In this document: in pieces, positions 9,401 to 19,247 of the stretch | Layout: each line of letters starts with the position of its first letter | Numbering within the stretch: the stretch's first letter is position 1 | Program-made: the position numbers and the translations under genes | The notes under the pieces: generated by a model | What the model was told of the DNA's origin: nothing | Databases searched by the model: none | What the model saw: only the letters and a program-made list of their open reading frames with translations | Assembly: GCA_949358305.1 (NCBI GenBank) | Contig: OX442322.1 | Location: forward strand, 8,804,001-8,868,000 | DNA length: 64,000 nt | Reading direction: 5' to 3' | From: Strigamia acuminata | Lineage: Eukaryota; Arthropoda; Chilopoda; Geophilomorpha; Linotaeniidae

Positions 9401-11668
9401 AAAATCCCGAAGTTAGAGAAAATTCCCACAACGAAACGCGAAGTGGTCTCATTTATGGCATCCATATTTGATCCGATGGGTCTCATTTCACCTGTCGTTC
9501 TTCGAATGAAACTGCTTGTTCAAGCTATCTGGGCTCGAACAAAAAATTGGGACGAAGTGATTCTTGACTCCGAGAAAAAAGAAGTCGAAGAATTTAATCT
9601 CGACATACAGAAGTTGAAGGAATTAAAAGTTCAACGTTGGCTACAGACTTATTCAGGTCAGGACATAACATTGGAAGTTTTCTGCGATGCCAGTATGAAA
9701 GCATTTGGCTGTTCAATTTTTGTCGTCAATGTGGATGGCAAAAGAACTTTACTGTTGAGCAAATGCCGTATTGCGCCAGCCAAGAAAATTACGCTTCCTC
9801 GACTTGAATTAACTGCAGCATTGGTAGGAGTAAGAATGACAAAGTATCTGCTTGAGAATTTTCTTCCTGGTTATCCAGTCACTGAAGTGCGATACTACTC
9901 GGACTCCACCATTACTTTAGCCTGGATCAATTCCGATAAAAATGTGTGGAAGCCATACGTCTCGAACCGTGTTCAAGAAATTACTTCTTCAACCAAGCCC
10001 GAACAATGGTCCCACGTACCAACGGAATTTAACCCAGCTGATTTGTTAACTCGACCACAGAACTCAAAAACATTAATGAACAATAAGCTTTGGTGGTTCG
10101 GAGTTGATGTTTCAAAACTAGAGAAAAAGGAAGTTATACAAGAAAATCTTTCAGAAGAGGAACGAAAAATCATTGTGATGACTATTCAAGTTAAAGAAAG
10201 CTTTATTGGTCAATTCTTCAAACGTTTCCGTGATTACAACCGACTTTTAGGAGTTTTTTCTTATATTTTGAGGTGGAAAAACAAACTTTTGCGCGGTGAG
10301 CCTCTCTCGCCACTCGAGTTAGAGACGAACCAATTGAAGATCCTGCAGTTTTCGCAGAAACTGCATTTTTCTGAGGAACTTGAGGATGTGAAAAACAAAC
10401 GAGAACTGAGTAAACATTCCACCCTACGAAATTTCGAGCTTTTCATTGACGAGGACGGATTACTTCGACTTCGTAGTCGCTTGAAAAAATCTTTATTGAC
10501 TTTTGATGAGGTTTATCCAATTATTCTACCTTACGATAGTTGGTTAACAAGATTGTTGATCAAAAAAGTGCATCTGGAACTATTTCATGGTGATATAAGC
10601 GAAACATTATACCGTTTACGTGAGCAATATTGGATCGTAAAAGGAAGGAGAACAATTCAGACAGTTATTCGAGAATGTGCAATTTGCAGACGTGGAAAAC
10701 TTGCACGAAACAACCCTTCTACAGGTGACCTTCCTTCTGAACGTATAACTCCAGCCGCTCCATTCCAACACACGGGAATTGACCATCTTGGGCCAATTTA
10801 CGTCGGAACTAACAAGAAAGAACGCAAAAAGGTTTATATTCTTTTATTCACATGTATGGTGACCCGATCCCTACATTTAGAGGTTTCCGATGACCTTTCT
10901 GTTCAAAAGTTTCTACTTGCAATGAGACGATTCGGAGCACGTTTTGGCTATCCTGCTAAAATATTCTCCGATAATAGCAAAACCTTCGAGCGCGGCAGCG
11001 TGGAGTTACAATCGTGGGGAAAACTAATTGGACACAAGGACATACAGACTTTCCTATCTGAAAAAAGAGTGATTTGGACTTTTATCCCACCACTGTCCCC
11101 CTGGATGGGCGGGGCATGGGAACGCCTCGTCCGGTCAGTTAAGGATAAACTTCGAAAAACATTACTTCGCTATACAGTTGACTTGGAAACTCTCCAAACT
11201 TTGGCTTTAGAAATTAGTTCAGTGTTAAATTCAAGACCCTTATCTTACGTCCCAGACAGTGTTGATGGTGGTAGAATTTTGGCACCTGAAAACTTTTTAA
11301 CAGGAGGCATGCCAAAGTACTTAATAAACAAAAAACTTAGTGCGATTAAAAAATCAGATTTGAGAAAACTTGATACAAAACGACGAAAATTTATATGGGA
11401 TTTCTGGCAGATCTGGAAACAAAGTTATCTCATGCAATTGAGAAACTTTTACGAAACCAAAGGTGATAAGTTCTTCAAAAATCCTAAAGTGGATCAAATT
11501 GTGCTACTAGAAAAAATAGGAACAAATCCCTATTTTTGGCCCCTTGCCAGGATAAAAGAAATTTTTCCCGGTGATGATGGTCTTATCAGAATTGTCAAAG
11601 TAGTGTTACCCGATGGAAGAGAGTTAAAAAGATCAGTGAAACATGTGAGAGCTCTTGAACTAGAGTGA
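6407..11668 (+). CDS. BEL/Pao gag-pol polyprotein, intact (BEL-A copy 2)
   Basis: One frame of 1,753 codons encodes all core functions. I chose ATG 6407 (MERDSTTEP) because the upstream extension to 6329 has only a TTG start and leader-like sequence. Order by residue: Gag region of DUF1759 type about 138-290; three zinc knuckles at C377, C408 and C427, which bind RNA; aspartic protease with DPGSH at 495-499; reverse transcriptase with FMDD at 918-921, where BEL-B has YMDD; RNase H with CDAS (D1094) and SDST (D1166); integrase zinc finger H1389/H1394/C1424/C1427; integrase catalytic D1459, D1522, E1572; and a DUF5641-type tail ending HVRALELE. No env-like frame follows. The frame is undamaged, although N elements disrupt its leader and LTR. 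It is a near-identical relative of copy 5 at the right edge. Confidence 0.95.
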   Translation: MERDSTTEPTMRDLLTEEQIETMEQRWESQVTAMNHLLSISEKTADPGELEALVQTANPKETRIVGALNELQNYSDHQFYLECIDKLETMQARVDLLRRRYEISKRSIPTLGGRLNTSTSFNANTSMNATASFRKNSKLPKLESVKFDGDILKYKTFKSNFETSVHKDPDLSNVEKLQYLQTMCIGEAATLISTFPLIEESYDLAREELDRNYGDEDAQQTALIKSIRDLKTISSVYPTKAIKANLTKISATIRLLEQLKIPIQTSGAFLLPDIISKFPNSMALRFYQVHGMQNKNIVTLLNFFLNEVAMAERTENVSSSEKSKKEKNEKSEAEKQKAKGSMTTCAATQDAKQSTSAKTKSEPKSDNKSAPSKTVKCIFCDDNHLNGSCGKEYEINAKIEIVKKNRLCFNCFRTGHRVGDCKVKFSCKHCGGRHHSTICKKQEVKNSPSNVEKPKEPQVTTHVSCAISTTLQLMIFTADLKTKSGGFHHIRGMIDPGSHRSFVTTALVNRLKLRKCGSISATTQRFNDSTPAEIDYDVFNINLKSKHDEQDIKLTMLSVENLPRVQGILNPSVIEKVKKLKMELAEDLPATTANVDLLLGVDVWWKIVKEGRKKINEDLGLINTLFGWVLSGAAGNTSLFEEEADLTSCCNTCQIDINQKLDKLWNLEAIGINSGEKESDFTRDRFEKTTQRMDDGRYEVLLPFNGLEEDLDSNWEKSINQLANTLKRIDTNEDLKKRYDEAIMQYVVEEHAEEVPKEERFLRKGIYNIPHHPVVKEDRDTTKFRIVFNASSAKKGKLSLNECLYPGPSLNPDLILVLVRFRLYCIPVIADIKQAFLQVLINPTHRNFLRFLWVTRDYFKQPYSWQNLWNNILILRMIVVPFGVISSPFLLCATIRKQAKQFEETHPKEVDALDSGIFMDDLTSGGDFTADTTTHAENLKMILDDGKLPLVKWATASRTVFENLQSKNFHMRGENFDDLQIIKMLGILWNTQDDMIMFKIPKLEKIPTTKREVVSFMASIFDPMGLISPVVLRMKLLVQAIWARTKNWDEVILDSEKKEVEEFNLDIQKLKELKVQRWLQTYSGQDITLEVFCDASMKAFGCSIFVVNVDGKRTLLLSKCRIAPAKKITLPRLELTAALVGVRMTKYLLENFLPGYPVTEVRYYSDSTITLAWINSDKNVWKPYVSNRVQEITSSTKPEQWSHVPTEFNPADLLTRPQNSKTLMNNKLWWFGVDVSKLEKKEVIQENLSEEERKIIVMTIQVKESFIGQFFKRFRDYNRLLGVFSYILRWKNKLLRGEPLSPLELETNQLKILQFSQKLHFSEELEDVKNKRELSKHSTLRNFELFIDEDGLLRLRSRLKKSLLTFDEVYPIILPYDSWLTRLLIKKVHLELFHGDISETLYRLREQYWIVKGRRTIQTVIRECAICRRGKLARNNPSTGDLPSERITPAAPFQHTGIDHLGPIYVGTNKKERKKVYILLFTCMVTRSLHLEVSDDLSVQKFLLAMRRFGARFGYPAKIFSDNSKTFERGSVELQSWGKLIGHKDIQTFLSEKRVIWTFIPPLSPWMGGAWERLVRSVKDKLRKTLLRYTVDLETLQTLALEISSVLNSRPLSYVPDSVDGGRILAPENFLTGGMPKYLINKKLSAIKKSDLRKLDTKRRKFIWDFWQIWKQSYLMQLRNFYETKGDKFFKNPKVDQIVLLEKIGTNPYFWPLARIKEIFPGDDGLIRIVKVVLPDGRELKRSVKHVRALELE

Positions 11669-11733
11669 CTAATAAGACTTTGTGTGTGGTTCTCTCTTCT
11701 CTCTCCTTTCGCCGGCAATTCTCTGTTGCAACC
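11669..11733 (+). promoter_or_regulatory. 3' tract of BEL-A copy 2 with 10-bp duplication
   Basis: The tract is pyrimidine-rich, then CGCCGGCAATTCTC. Before the LTR an extra TGTTGCAACC (11724-11733) repeats the LTR start. Copy 5 lacks it (62671 onward). The extra bases split the left arm of the LTR-edge hairpin. Confidence 0.55.
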
Positions 11734-12770
11734 TGTTGCAAACAGAGTGGAATATAAATTGATACTGCTTTTTATTTGCCATTTTATTGTCCTATTAAAT
11801 ATTCAAAGTGTTGTTAAATTTTGCTTCTAATAGTTTGACTTACATTTCAGGTGTTTTTTGTGTCATATTAAAGCTTTTAGTTCATTATTTTCTTATATTG
11901 TCATGAATTTTGGGTATTGTGTGTTTAAATAGACTTATTCTAGTGTGTTTTATTTTGCATAACATTTTAATCTTATTTTACAGGATTTTTTGCATTATTA
12001 AAACTATTAAAGTGTTTTATGATACTGTTGTTTATTAAAATATGATATTTCATTGTCTATTGCATTCATTTCAAGTGTTATTTATAAGAATTTGTCTTAT
12101 ATTATCAATTCCTATTCATTTTGTGTGTTTCCGTGTGAAATTGGGTGCATCCGTCGTCAAACAGTTCACTAGTGTAATTGGAGTGACGTCATATTTCGAA
12201 ATCTAGTTCGGTTTTGACTCCAACTTCTAACCTTTCGTTTTCATTGAATTCTTGTCGTTAGAATTGATCCTAATATTGTTTTAGACTAATTCAGGGGTGA
12301 TCTGTCGATCTGTGCACTTAGTTTCTTTCCCGGAGCAGCCGTTTTGTCTGTACGAACGATCGTGACGGACCTCGCATATGCGTTGCCGTCCGCGATCGTT
12401 TCTTTTCTTTCAAGACTAATTTTCATGTGTATTCTTATTAAAAGTGCTTTATTTTGAAGGAAATTACTTTTCCTAAGTGTATTTATTAGTCACATTACCT
12501 AGTATTTGCTATATTCTTGTGTCAGAATTCAAATGTCGTGTTTTGCCGCTCTTATTGAGTTGTACGGGCGCCATGTTGGATTTATTCGCTAATTTCGTTA
12601 TTAAATCGATTCTATTGTATTATTAATACTTCTTTTGCATTTACTATTTCATTTCATTGTATTTTAGTGCATATTATTTACCATTTCAGTGATTTTGTGA
12701 GGTTTTAAATTCAAATCTTTGCATTACGTAACTTTGCTGTATTCTGATTGGCTGAGCCGATAGTCTGCTT
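11734..12770 (+). repeat. 3' LTR of BEL-A copy 2, first part
   Basis: It starts TGTTGCAAAC. It contains a TGACGTCA site at 12184-12191, a hairpin near 12355-12403 around CGCATATGCG, and GCGCCATGTTGGA near 12569-12580. It is interrupted at GCTT (12767-12770) by N2. The uninterrupted counterpart is in the minus-strand LTR near 61630-61650, so the break is a clean insertion. Confidence 0.9.
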
Positions 12771-13544
12771 TGTTTCTAGCAATGCTTTGTGGCCGTGTGG
12801 CACTCTAGAAGACAACAGAAAAAGCTTATAACAAATAAACCTACTTACTAGAACTTGTGATGAGCTCCAAAAGAGATGATGCATTGCAGGAGAAATCCTG
12901 CTTGAAATCCCTGCAAAGTGGCCTAATAAGTGTCTGGAAGAACTCACCACTAATATGCCAAATAACACATAAACAAACCGAATTTAATGTAAAGTTAATA
13001 TCTATCAAAAGTACACAGAAAAGAGAGGAGAAAATTACATATCTTAACCCTAGAAATCTACATAACAGTCACAGTGTAGTTGCTGCGCAACCTACAACAA
13101 TGAGAGCAGCGGCTCTTAGCAACGAGTGGCAACAATCACTCGCAAGAGGCAAATTGTCCCTCTAGTGACAAAATGATAAAGCGTATACAAGAAAATACAC
13201 AGTTTCAAGTATAAAATCATTACAAAAGGCACAAAACCGTAATACATTAAGCCAAAGTGTTTCAAATAAATGAACTAACTTAGGAACTAACAACAGCAAC
13301 TCTTCGGACGAATCCAAGCAGTAAAACTCCAAAGAATCAAAGGAAAAATACAAGATTACCTTAAGAAAGACAGCTTAAATCAGGTAAAACATAACTCCCA
13401 CGTCACAAACTACACGAAATTCATTTAACATTTAGCCAAAACTTAAGCTGCACTATTAACTAAACACAAACTTAAATAATTGATCAATTCAAGCAAATCC
13501 GCTATTGCGATAGCAAAAAATCCATGTTGCGCGTGCTCGCAACA
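12771..13544 (-). repeat. 3' LTR of N2 (774 bp)
   Basis: In sense it starts TGTTGCGAGC at 13544 and ends AAACA at 12771. The sense start folds: TGTTGCG pairs with CGCAACA. The adjacent internal tract (13545-13590) reads in sense as pyrimidines, then GGCCGGCAACGC. Confidence 0.92.
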
Positions 13545-16500
13545 GCGTTGCCGGCCAAAGAAGAAGGGAAGGCAAGGCAGAAAACTTTTGAAGGAATTCC
13601 CCATCAAAACCAAGAGCACGGAAAGAAAAAGTATCGAAGCCAAGCTTGACTTTGTGAAAGTCGCGAAGGCAAAACCATAGACACTAAAAGAAACTTAGAA
13701 CACGAGAGAAGAAAGAGAAGGGCCGTGCCATGATGACCTAGTCCAGACACCAAGGGGCTACGGCGTCGCCAATAGACACGTGGCGCACACGCAAGAACCT
13801 TCAGAAAATCCGACTGAAGGGGTTTTCTAACCAAAACGACGTGAGAACATTGCGGGAGCTTGTCCGAAAACTCAGTCTGTCAACCCGTAGACAGACGCTT
13901 AAACTAAACGAAAACTAAAAATGGGAGAACAGAAATCCTTGTCAGAGAGGAAAGGCGCTGGTCCAAAACAATCGTCCAACCAAACACCGAGGTTAGAAGT
14001 CTCAGAACCGAAAACTAAACGTCGTCGAAAAAAGGAAAACTGTGACAAAAACTCTTGATCGAGCATGGCCTCGCAAGGAACATGACATACATGAAGACTA
14101 GAAGAAACTTGAAACGCAAAAAAGAACAAACTTGAGACACGGCAGGCTTCACCGCCTCGTTGTCCTCGAGCCAGCGCTCAAGTGGCAACGTGCCACGGAA
14201 ACCTCCGTCCGCACGAAAACACGAGCTGCGAACTCAAACTTAATAAACTATTAAGGACGACCCTTTTCTAGAAAACAAGAAAAATTTAAAATAAGGGAAT
14301 GAATGCGTTGACCCAGACCTATCGTCTGACCAACCACCCAGCATTCGTACGAAGAACTAGAAAATGCCGTCAAGACCTAGGCACCACTCTTTTGCAAAGA
14401 GTGACCAACTAACAACTTACCCAAAGCCATGACCACCTAGCTAACATGATCACGCCAGAAAGAGGAAAAAGAGAACGAGAAGGCATGAAGCTCAGGCAAT
14501 GCGAACCATTCGCAGCAACTGCCACGCAAAGGCGTTGACCGCACCCTGACTTGACATGAACCCACGAAACCGCTAAGAGCAGAGAATAAAGAAAAAAGGA
14601 AAGACTTAGTCAGGTGACTGTGTAAACCATCTGCGACCTCTTGTCCACAGCGACAAGGAAACACGCGCACGCTGACCCATCAACCACAACTTTATCTAAC
14701 TAACAAGAGAAAAACGGTTCAATTATCTAAACAGAACGAGCACGTTCCGTGCAAATAAATACCGGCTAAAACGTCAATATTATCACTAAAGCTATTGGCC
14801 AAGTATGGCCTCACAAAGGAAACTAGCAAACCGGAACTGTGAAAACCAGCAAGAATTCCAAAACACTAAACTTCTGCTTTTTTTTCCGAAGAGGGAACAA
14901 GTCCGTACCCAAATAATCAATCCATTTCCTCCCCACGAGAAAAGAAAGGAAAGGGACCTGCTTCTTTTTGAAGATCAACAGGTGTCATATGATACTGAAA
15001 AACGTTGGAAGCAGTGCAACTGCAACCAAATGAAGCGAAGCTACACTTCCTTCACGAAAACTAATCACGTCGTTGAAAAGAAATTAAAACCGGTGGCTTT
15101 CTTTCAACCGAGCTGCGCTTTACGAATGCGCCTTGAACAAAGAGGTACCCGATGGACTGCACGTCCGCACTCGGGCCACCGTGTAGCCTGTTGTGAGCAG
15201 ACTACCACGAAGACTGAAACTTCTTTAACCGAGGGGGAAATAGAAACTAGATCTAGTTAAAACCCCATGCTCCAATAAGGAGGCTACCGTATGAACGCTT
15301 GGCCCACCCCGAGTCGGAACCAATATGATTGAACCGAAAAACGAGAGAAGAGGGAGGGTTGCTTGACGTCCCTGATTGCGAGGGGCGTCACACATAGACA
15401 TGAGCACAAGGACTTGCCAGTTGCCAACCGCATTACTGGAACCGGTAAGCAACTGCAAGTCGACAATTGACTCGCTCACATACCCATTGACCACATCGTC
15501 GATCAGCAAGCCGACTTCCGGAAATCGCCACTTTACTGAAAGCACGTGTTGTCCAATGACTAAAACGTGTTGCCGAGTGCCGGCGCCAAGAAGGCCGCAC
15601 ACACACGCCCTTCGACCCATCCTAGAGTGGGCTCCCTGCCTAGTGCATGTCTGCCTCACTGCAGAGCTAGGAATGAAAGACTAACAACAACTACTCAGTC
15701 GCGGGAAGCAAACGTAGAAATAGGGGCCGCCAAAAGGCGCAGGGACTATGTCTCGGACACGACATCTGACAGAGTATGGCAGTGCAAACCTGCCCTCTGA
15801 AACACATCGAATGGCAGTCCTTGCTGTGCACAGCAAGAACGACCATCCAAAACAAGTACCTATACCCTAACGCCACGCTAGCTAGCCACAACCCAAAAAT
15901 AGCAAGCAAGCTATTTCCTAAACGAATAAGCTAAAATGTCCAAATTCTAAGGTTGCCCCAAAGAACTAGAATAACTAAACTCCCTTTTTTAAACGATAAA
16001 AGGCGAGACTAATCACTAATGAAGACTCATGAAACGCTACGGACGTTTCCACGAAGAGAAAGCGAAAATGCAGAACGTACATCACCAGCGGTAGACACTG
16101 GGTGCAGCAGTCAACAACAGAAACTGGACTTGCCCAGTGGGCGGTGCGGATCGGCTGCTCTAAACTTCCAGCACCGACAGAAGTCACACGCCTATCTAAA
16201 TCCAAACCCACTTGCAAACAAGTCGTAACACAATCTAACCGAACAGAAATTTGACGGACAGATAAGAACCGACTGACCTCACGGGCCAGCGCTCGCTCAG
16301 CTTGACATGAGCAGCAAAAGAACGAATCTCGTTCTAAAAACAAGAAACGTTCTACAGACACACGAATACAAACGGGTGTGCCCTCTCCCGAAGCGGAGAG
16401 ATGACCGACACCAGAGCTCACGAGGAAACTCGTGCAACACATGAAAGACATTGGACACAAAACGTAAAGACCAGAGGTCGTCCACATTCCAAACACAAGA

Positions 16501-17303
16501 GCAGGCTCACATGACGAGAAGAAGCTAGATCACTCAAGGACCCCCCTGACCGCCGCTCTGATAGGCGGGAAGGACGAGAAGAGGGAACTGGTTGGCCCAC
16601 AATAGCTAGTAATTTAACTTTAGCGTAGGGCAGAAAGCTAAAAGCGGGAGTTAATCGACCCCAAGCTGACGACTAACTGGCCAACACCACTAAAAATCTG
16701 CAAATGTGACGACGCTCCTGTCAGTAAGCCTAAAAAAACTCTCAAAGAGTTTACACGTAACAAGGGAAAAACCCTGGGAAATTACAAGAACTCAAGACCA
16801 AAGAGCTTATTGTATAATAAGTTGGCGATTTCAAATTAAAAGGGAGTGGATTAAAGAAAATTCAAATACAACTAACTACCGTATGCACGGATTGGGCCAA
16901 AAATTCTCAATAAAACGTGTGCAAGCTACTTAAAAAACCGCAGGTCTAACTGTAGACAATTAAAGACAGGAACTCCCTAATTAATTTCCGACAAAAAAGC
17001 CAATAAATTCATATAAGCTACTCTTTAGTATCTTTAACAAGAAACTCATGACATTAATACTAGAAAACGCATTCGAGGAGGACAAAAACAGAAGTTTAGA
17101 GTTTAAGGGGACTCCAAACAAGGCGCAAATAGGCGTGGAAACTAGCTACACTTGCACAACGACGTATGCAGAAGCATGAAACAGAACTAACGCCCCAAAA
17201 CTCCCAAAACAACCAGAATATCCCCCAAAAACCTTAAAATTAACATTTGATGAAAACGAGAAAATATAATCGACAAAAAAAACAAAATCTTCATTGCCGA
17301 TTC

Positions 17304-17320
17304 TAGTACATTGCGTTGTG
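17304..17320 (-). promoter_or_regulatory. N2 leader motif (CACAACGCAATG in sense)
   Basis: Identical to the N1 and N3 motifs. It lies about 555 nt downstream of the 5' LTR in sense. Confidence 0.45.
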
Positions 17321-17847
17321 TTTAACTGGCGGTCGACTGACGCTTGAAGAGTGACTCTTCCAAACTCGGTGACCATTCTGTGTGCGCTGACGGCACGAAT
17401 CTCTTTGCTGGATCGTCCATTCTGCCTGAGAAAACTGGCTCTGCTGAAGACGAAACAACTCGACTGGAATCTTGACCGCGTCGCTTGTGAGACGGCGCAC
17501 GTCTGTGTGGACACAGCCTCGTACTGTCCAACGAACTGGGCACACGAAATCCGGGAAAATCTTGCCGAAACTCTCTCCATCGACGATCCTGAAGTGGTCG
17601 CTGCATTCCGCCATACGACGCACTCGTACTGGGCGAATCTGAGACGAATTTCGCCATCCCGAGCAGCAATTCTCGATTTGACCGACAGCCACACGCATTG
17701 CGCTTGTGAATGCGCTGGCTTCACACGATGCGTCTGTCGTCACTAAGCGCTGGCAGCCTCCACTGCAATTACCGATCTTGTTTCCGAAAATGGCGGCGAT
17801 GTCACCCATTTTCGAACTCACGGCAACCTGACGACACTTGGCTAGCA

Positions 17848-17871
17848 TCCTGGTCAAGCAAAACGGCACCA
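17848..17871 (-). other. N2 primer-binding site, split by 7 nt
   Basis: The acceptor-end match CGGCACCA (plus strand, 17864-17871) is separated from TCCTGGTCA (17848-17856) by AGCAAAA (17857-17863). Confidence 0.6.
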
Positions 17872-17875
17872 AAAA

Positions 17876-18649
17876 TGTTTCTAGCAATGCTTTGTGGCCG
17901 TGTGGCACTCTAGAAGACAACAGAAAAAGCTTATAACAAATAAACCTACTTACTAGAACTTGTGATGAGCTCCAAAAGAGATGATGCATTGCAGGAGAAA
18001 TCCTGCTTGAAATCCCTGCAAAGTGGCCTAATAAGTGTCTGGAAGAACTCACCACTAATATGCCAAATAACACATAAACAAACCGAATTTAATGTAAAGT
18101 TAATATCTATCAAAAGTACACAGAAAAGAGAGGAGAAAATTACATATCTTAACCCTAGAAATCTACATAACAGTCACAGTGTAGTTGCTGCGCAACCTAC
18201 AACAATGAGAGCAGCGGCTCTTAGCAACGAGTGGCAACAATCACTCGCAAGAGGCAAATTGTCCCTCTAGTGACAAAATGATAAAGCGTATACAAGAAAA
18301 TACACAGTTTCAAGTATAAAATCATTACAAAAGGCACAAAACCGTAATACATTAAGCCAAAGTGTTTCAAATAAATGAACTAACTTAGGAACTAACAACA
18401 GCAACTCTTCGGACGAATCCAAGCAGTAAAACTCCAAAGAATCAAAGGAAAAATACAAGATTACCTTAAGAAAGACAGCTTAAATCAGGTAAAACATAAC
18501 TCCCACGTCACAAACTACACGAAATTCATTTAACATTTAGCCAAAACTTAAGCTGCACTATTAACTAAACACAAACTTAAATAATTGATCAATTCAAGCA
18601 AATCCGCTATTGCGATAGCAAAAAATCCATGTTGCGCGTGCTCGCAACA
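17876..18649 (-). repeat. 5' LTR of N2 (774 bp)
   Basis: Same length as the 3' LTR at 12771-13544, and the sequences look identical by eye. The right flank GCTT is the target duplication. Confidence 0.92.
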
Positions 18650-18950
18650 GCTTCCCGATCGATTCTTTCTGTATTTTCTCATTGTTTTAAGTGTTTTTGA
18701 GCATTGTTACCGTTTACTTTTATGTTCCTGACATCTTTGTGGTCATTTTGACATATTGCAATTTGATTTTAATGCATTTTTGAGCAATCGCTCACTTCAA
18801 TGTATTTCATTTTTCTCCGTTGTCATAGCAACGGAATTTCTCAATTGTGTTTTTTACCTTGGCGCGTGCCGTGACCATTGTTTTGCACGTGCATTTTCTT
18901 TGTTAGCCAACGTACATTCGTGTATTTGGTCAGTTATCATTCTACTTCCG

Positions 18951-18956
18951 AATAAA
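18951..18956 (+). terminator. AATAAA poly(A) signal in BEL-A LTR
   Basis: It sits in GAATAAATAAGTTGTT. The same 16-mer occurs in the otherwise unrelated BEL-B LTR (sense of 30393-30408). BEL-A copy 3 (23123-23128) and BEL-C (46574-46579) have ATTAAA at the corresponding place. It probably marks the R/U5 side of the LTR. Confidence 0.5.
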
Positions 18957-19151
18957 TAAGTTGTTTTATGTTATCTCCTGGAGTTTTTACTTTCGTCGCC
19001 ATTACAATGTGTCGGGAGTAGCCAAACATTTTCCCAGACTGGTCAATGGTTAAGCGGACACTTGGATACCATTCAACAGTAGTTTCTACAGGGATTCCTT
19101 CATTCTCCAATGCATTTCGGGACAAATTAAATCTGTTTCCACACGGTATAC

Positions 19152-19173
19152 GTACTAACCTCACTATACGATC
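19152..19173 (+). promoter_or_regulatory. Extended U5 complement to tRNA-His 5' half
   Basis: In recalled metazoan tRNA-His, 21 of these 22 bases are complementary, with one bulged T. The same sequence occurs on the opposite strand at 61114-61135 in copy 5. A comparable pairing is known for Ty1 and its initiator tRNA. The functional reading here is inference. Confidence 0.5.
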
Positions 19174-19247
19174 GTTTGAGTGGATTGGCGGGAGATTCAA
19201 AACGCCATGGCTCAGTTCTTTTCTGTCCTGTGTGATTGACCGCTACA

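Larger units (their letters stand above)
12771..18649 (-). mobile_element. N2: complete 5,879-bp non-autonomous LTR element
   Basis: This is the reference copy of the N family in the window. Sense is the minus strand. It has two 774-bp LTRs (5' LTR 17876-18649, 3' LTR 12771-13544), a tRNA-His primer site with a 7-nt insertion (17848-17871), a leader motif (17304-17320), about 4.3 kb of internal DNA, and a pyrimidine tract with GGCCGGCAACGC before the 3' LTR. The 4-bp duplication GCTT flanks it (12767-12770, 18650-18653). Internal short ORFs in both strands have no recognisable domain, so the proteins must come from another element. It appears almost identical to N3, which has the same length once its insertion is removed, and both of its LTRs encode identical shadow ORFs, so it is recent. 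Confidence 0.9.
5794..19247 (+). mobile_element. BEL-A copy 2: intact pol, leader and 3' LTR split by N insertions
   Basis: This copy comprises leader, one intact gag-pol frame, 3' tract and 3' LTR. N2 (12771-18649) interrupts the LTR. Removing N2 and one GCTT copy gives an LTR of 1,631 bp from 11734 to 19247, exactly the length of the uninterrupted LTR at 61040-62670. The element is itself inserted in BEL-A copy 3: pol of copy 3 resumes at 19248 with CCATTCCTC (PFL), in the middle of its reverse transcriptase. Its 5' LTR is outside the window. Confidence 0.88.
18654..19247 (+). repeat. 3' LTR of BEL-A copy 2, second part
   Basis: It continues the LTR after N2 and ends GACCGCTACA at 19247. 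It carries a poly(A) signal AATAAA (18951-18956). It also has the longest U5 match to tRNA-His: GTACTAACC at 19152-19160, an extra T, and CACTATACGATC at 19162-19173, ending 74 nt before the LTR end. Confidence 0.88.

Noticed and set aside
11669-12770. Envelope gene after pol
   Set aside because: In every BEL copy the LTR follows the pol stop within about 35-65 bp; there is no room for env.
19236-19247. Start of the copy 3 frame at 19236
   Set aside because: These codons are the last bases of the copy 2 LTR read in frame; the pol of copy 3 begins again at 19248.
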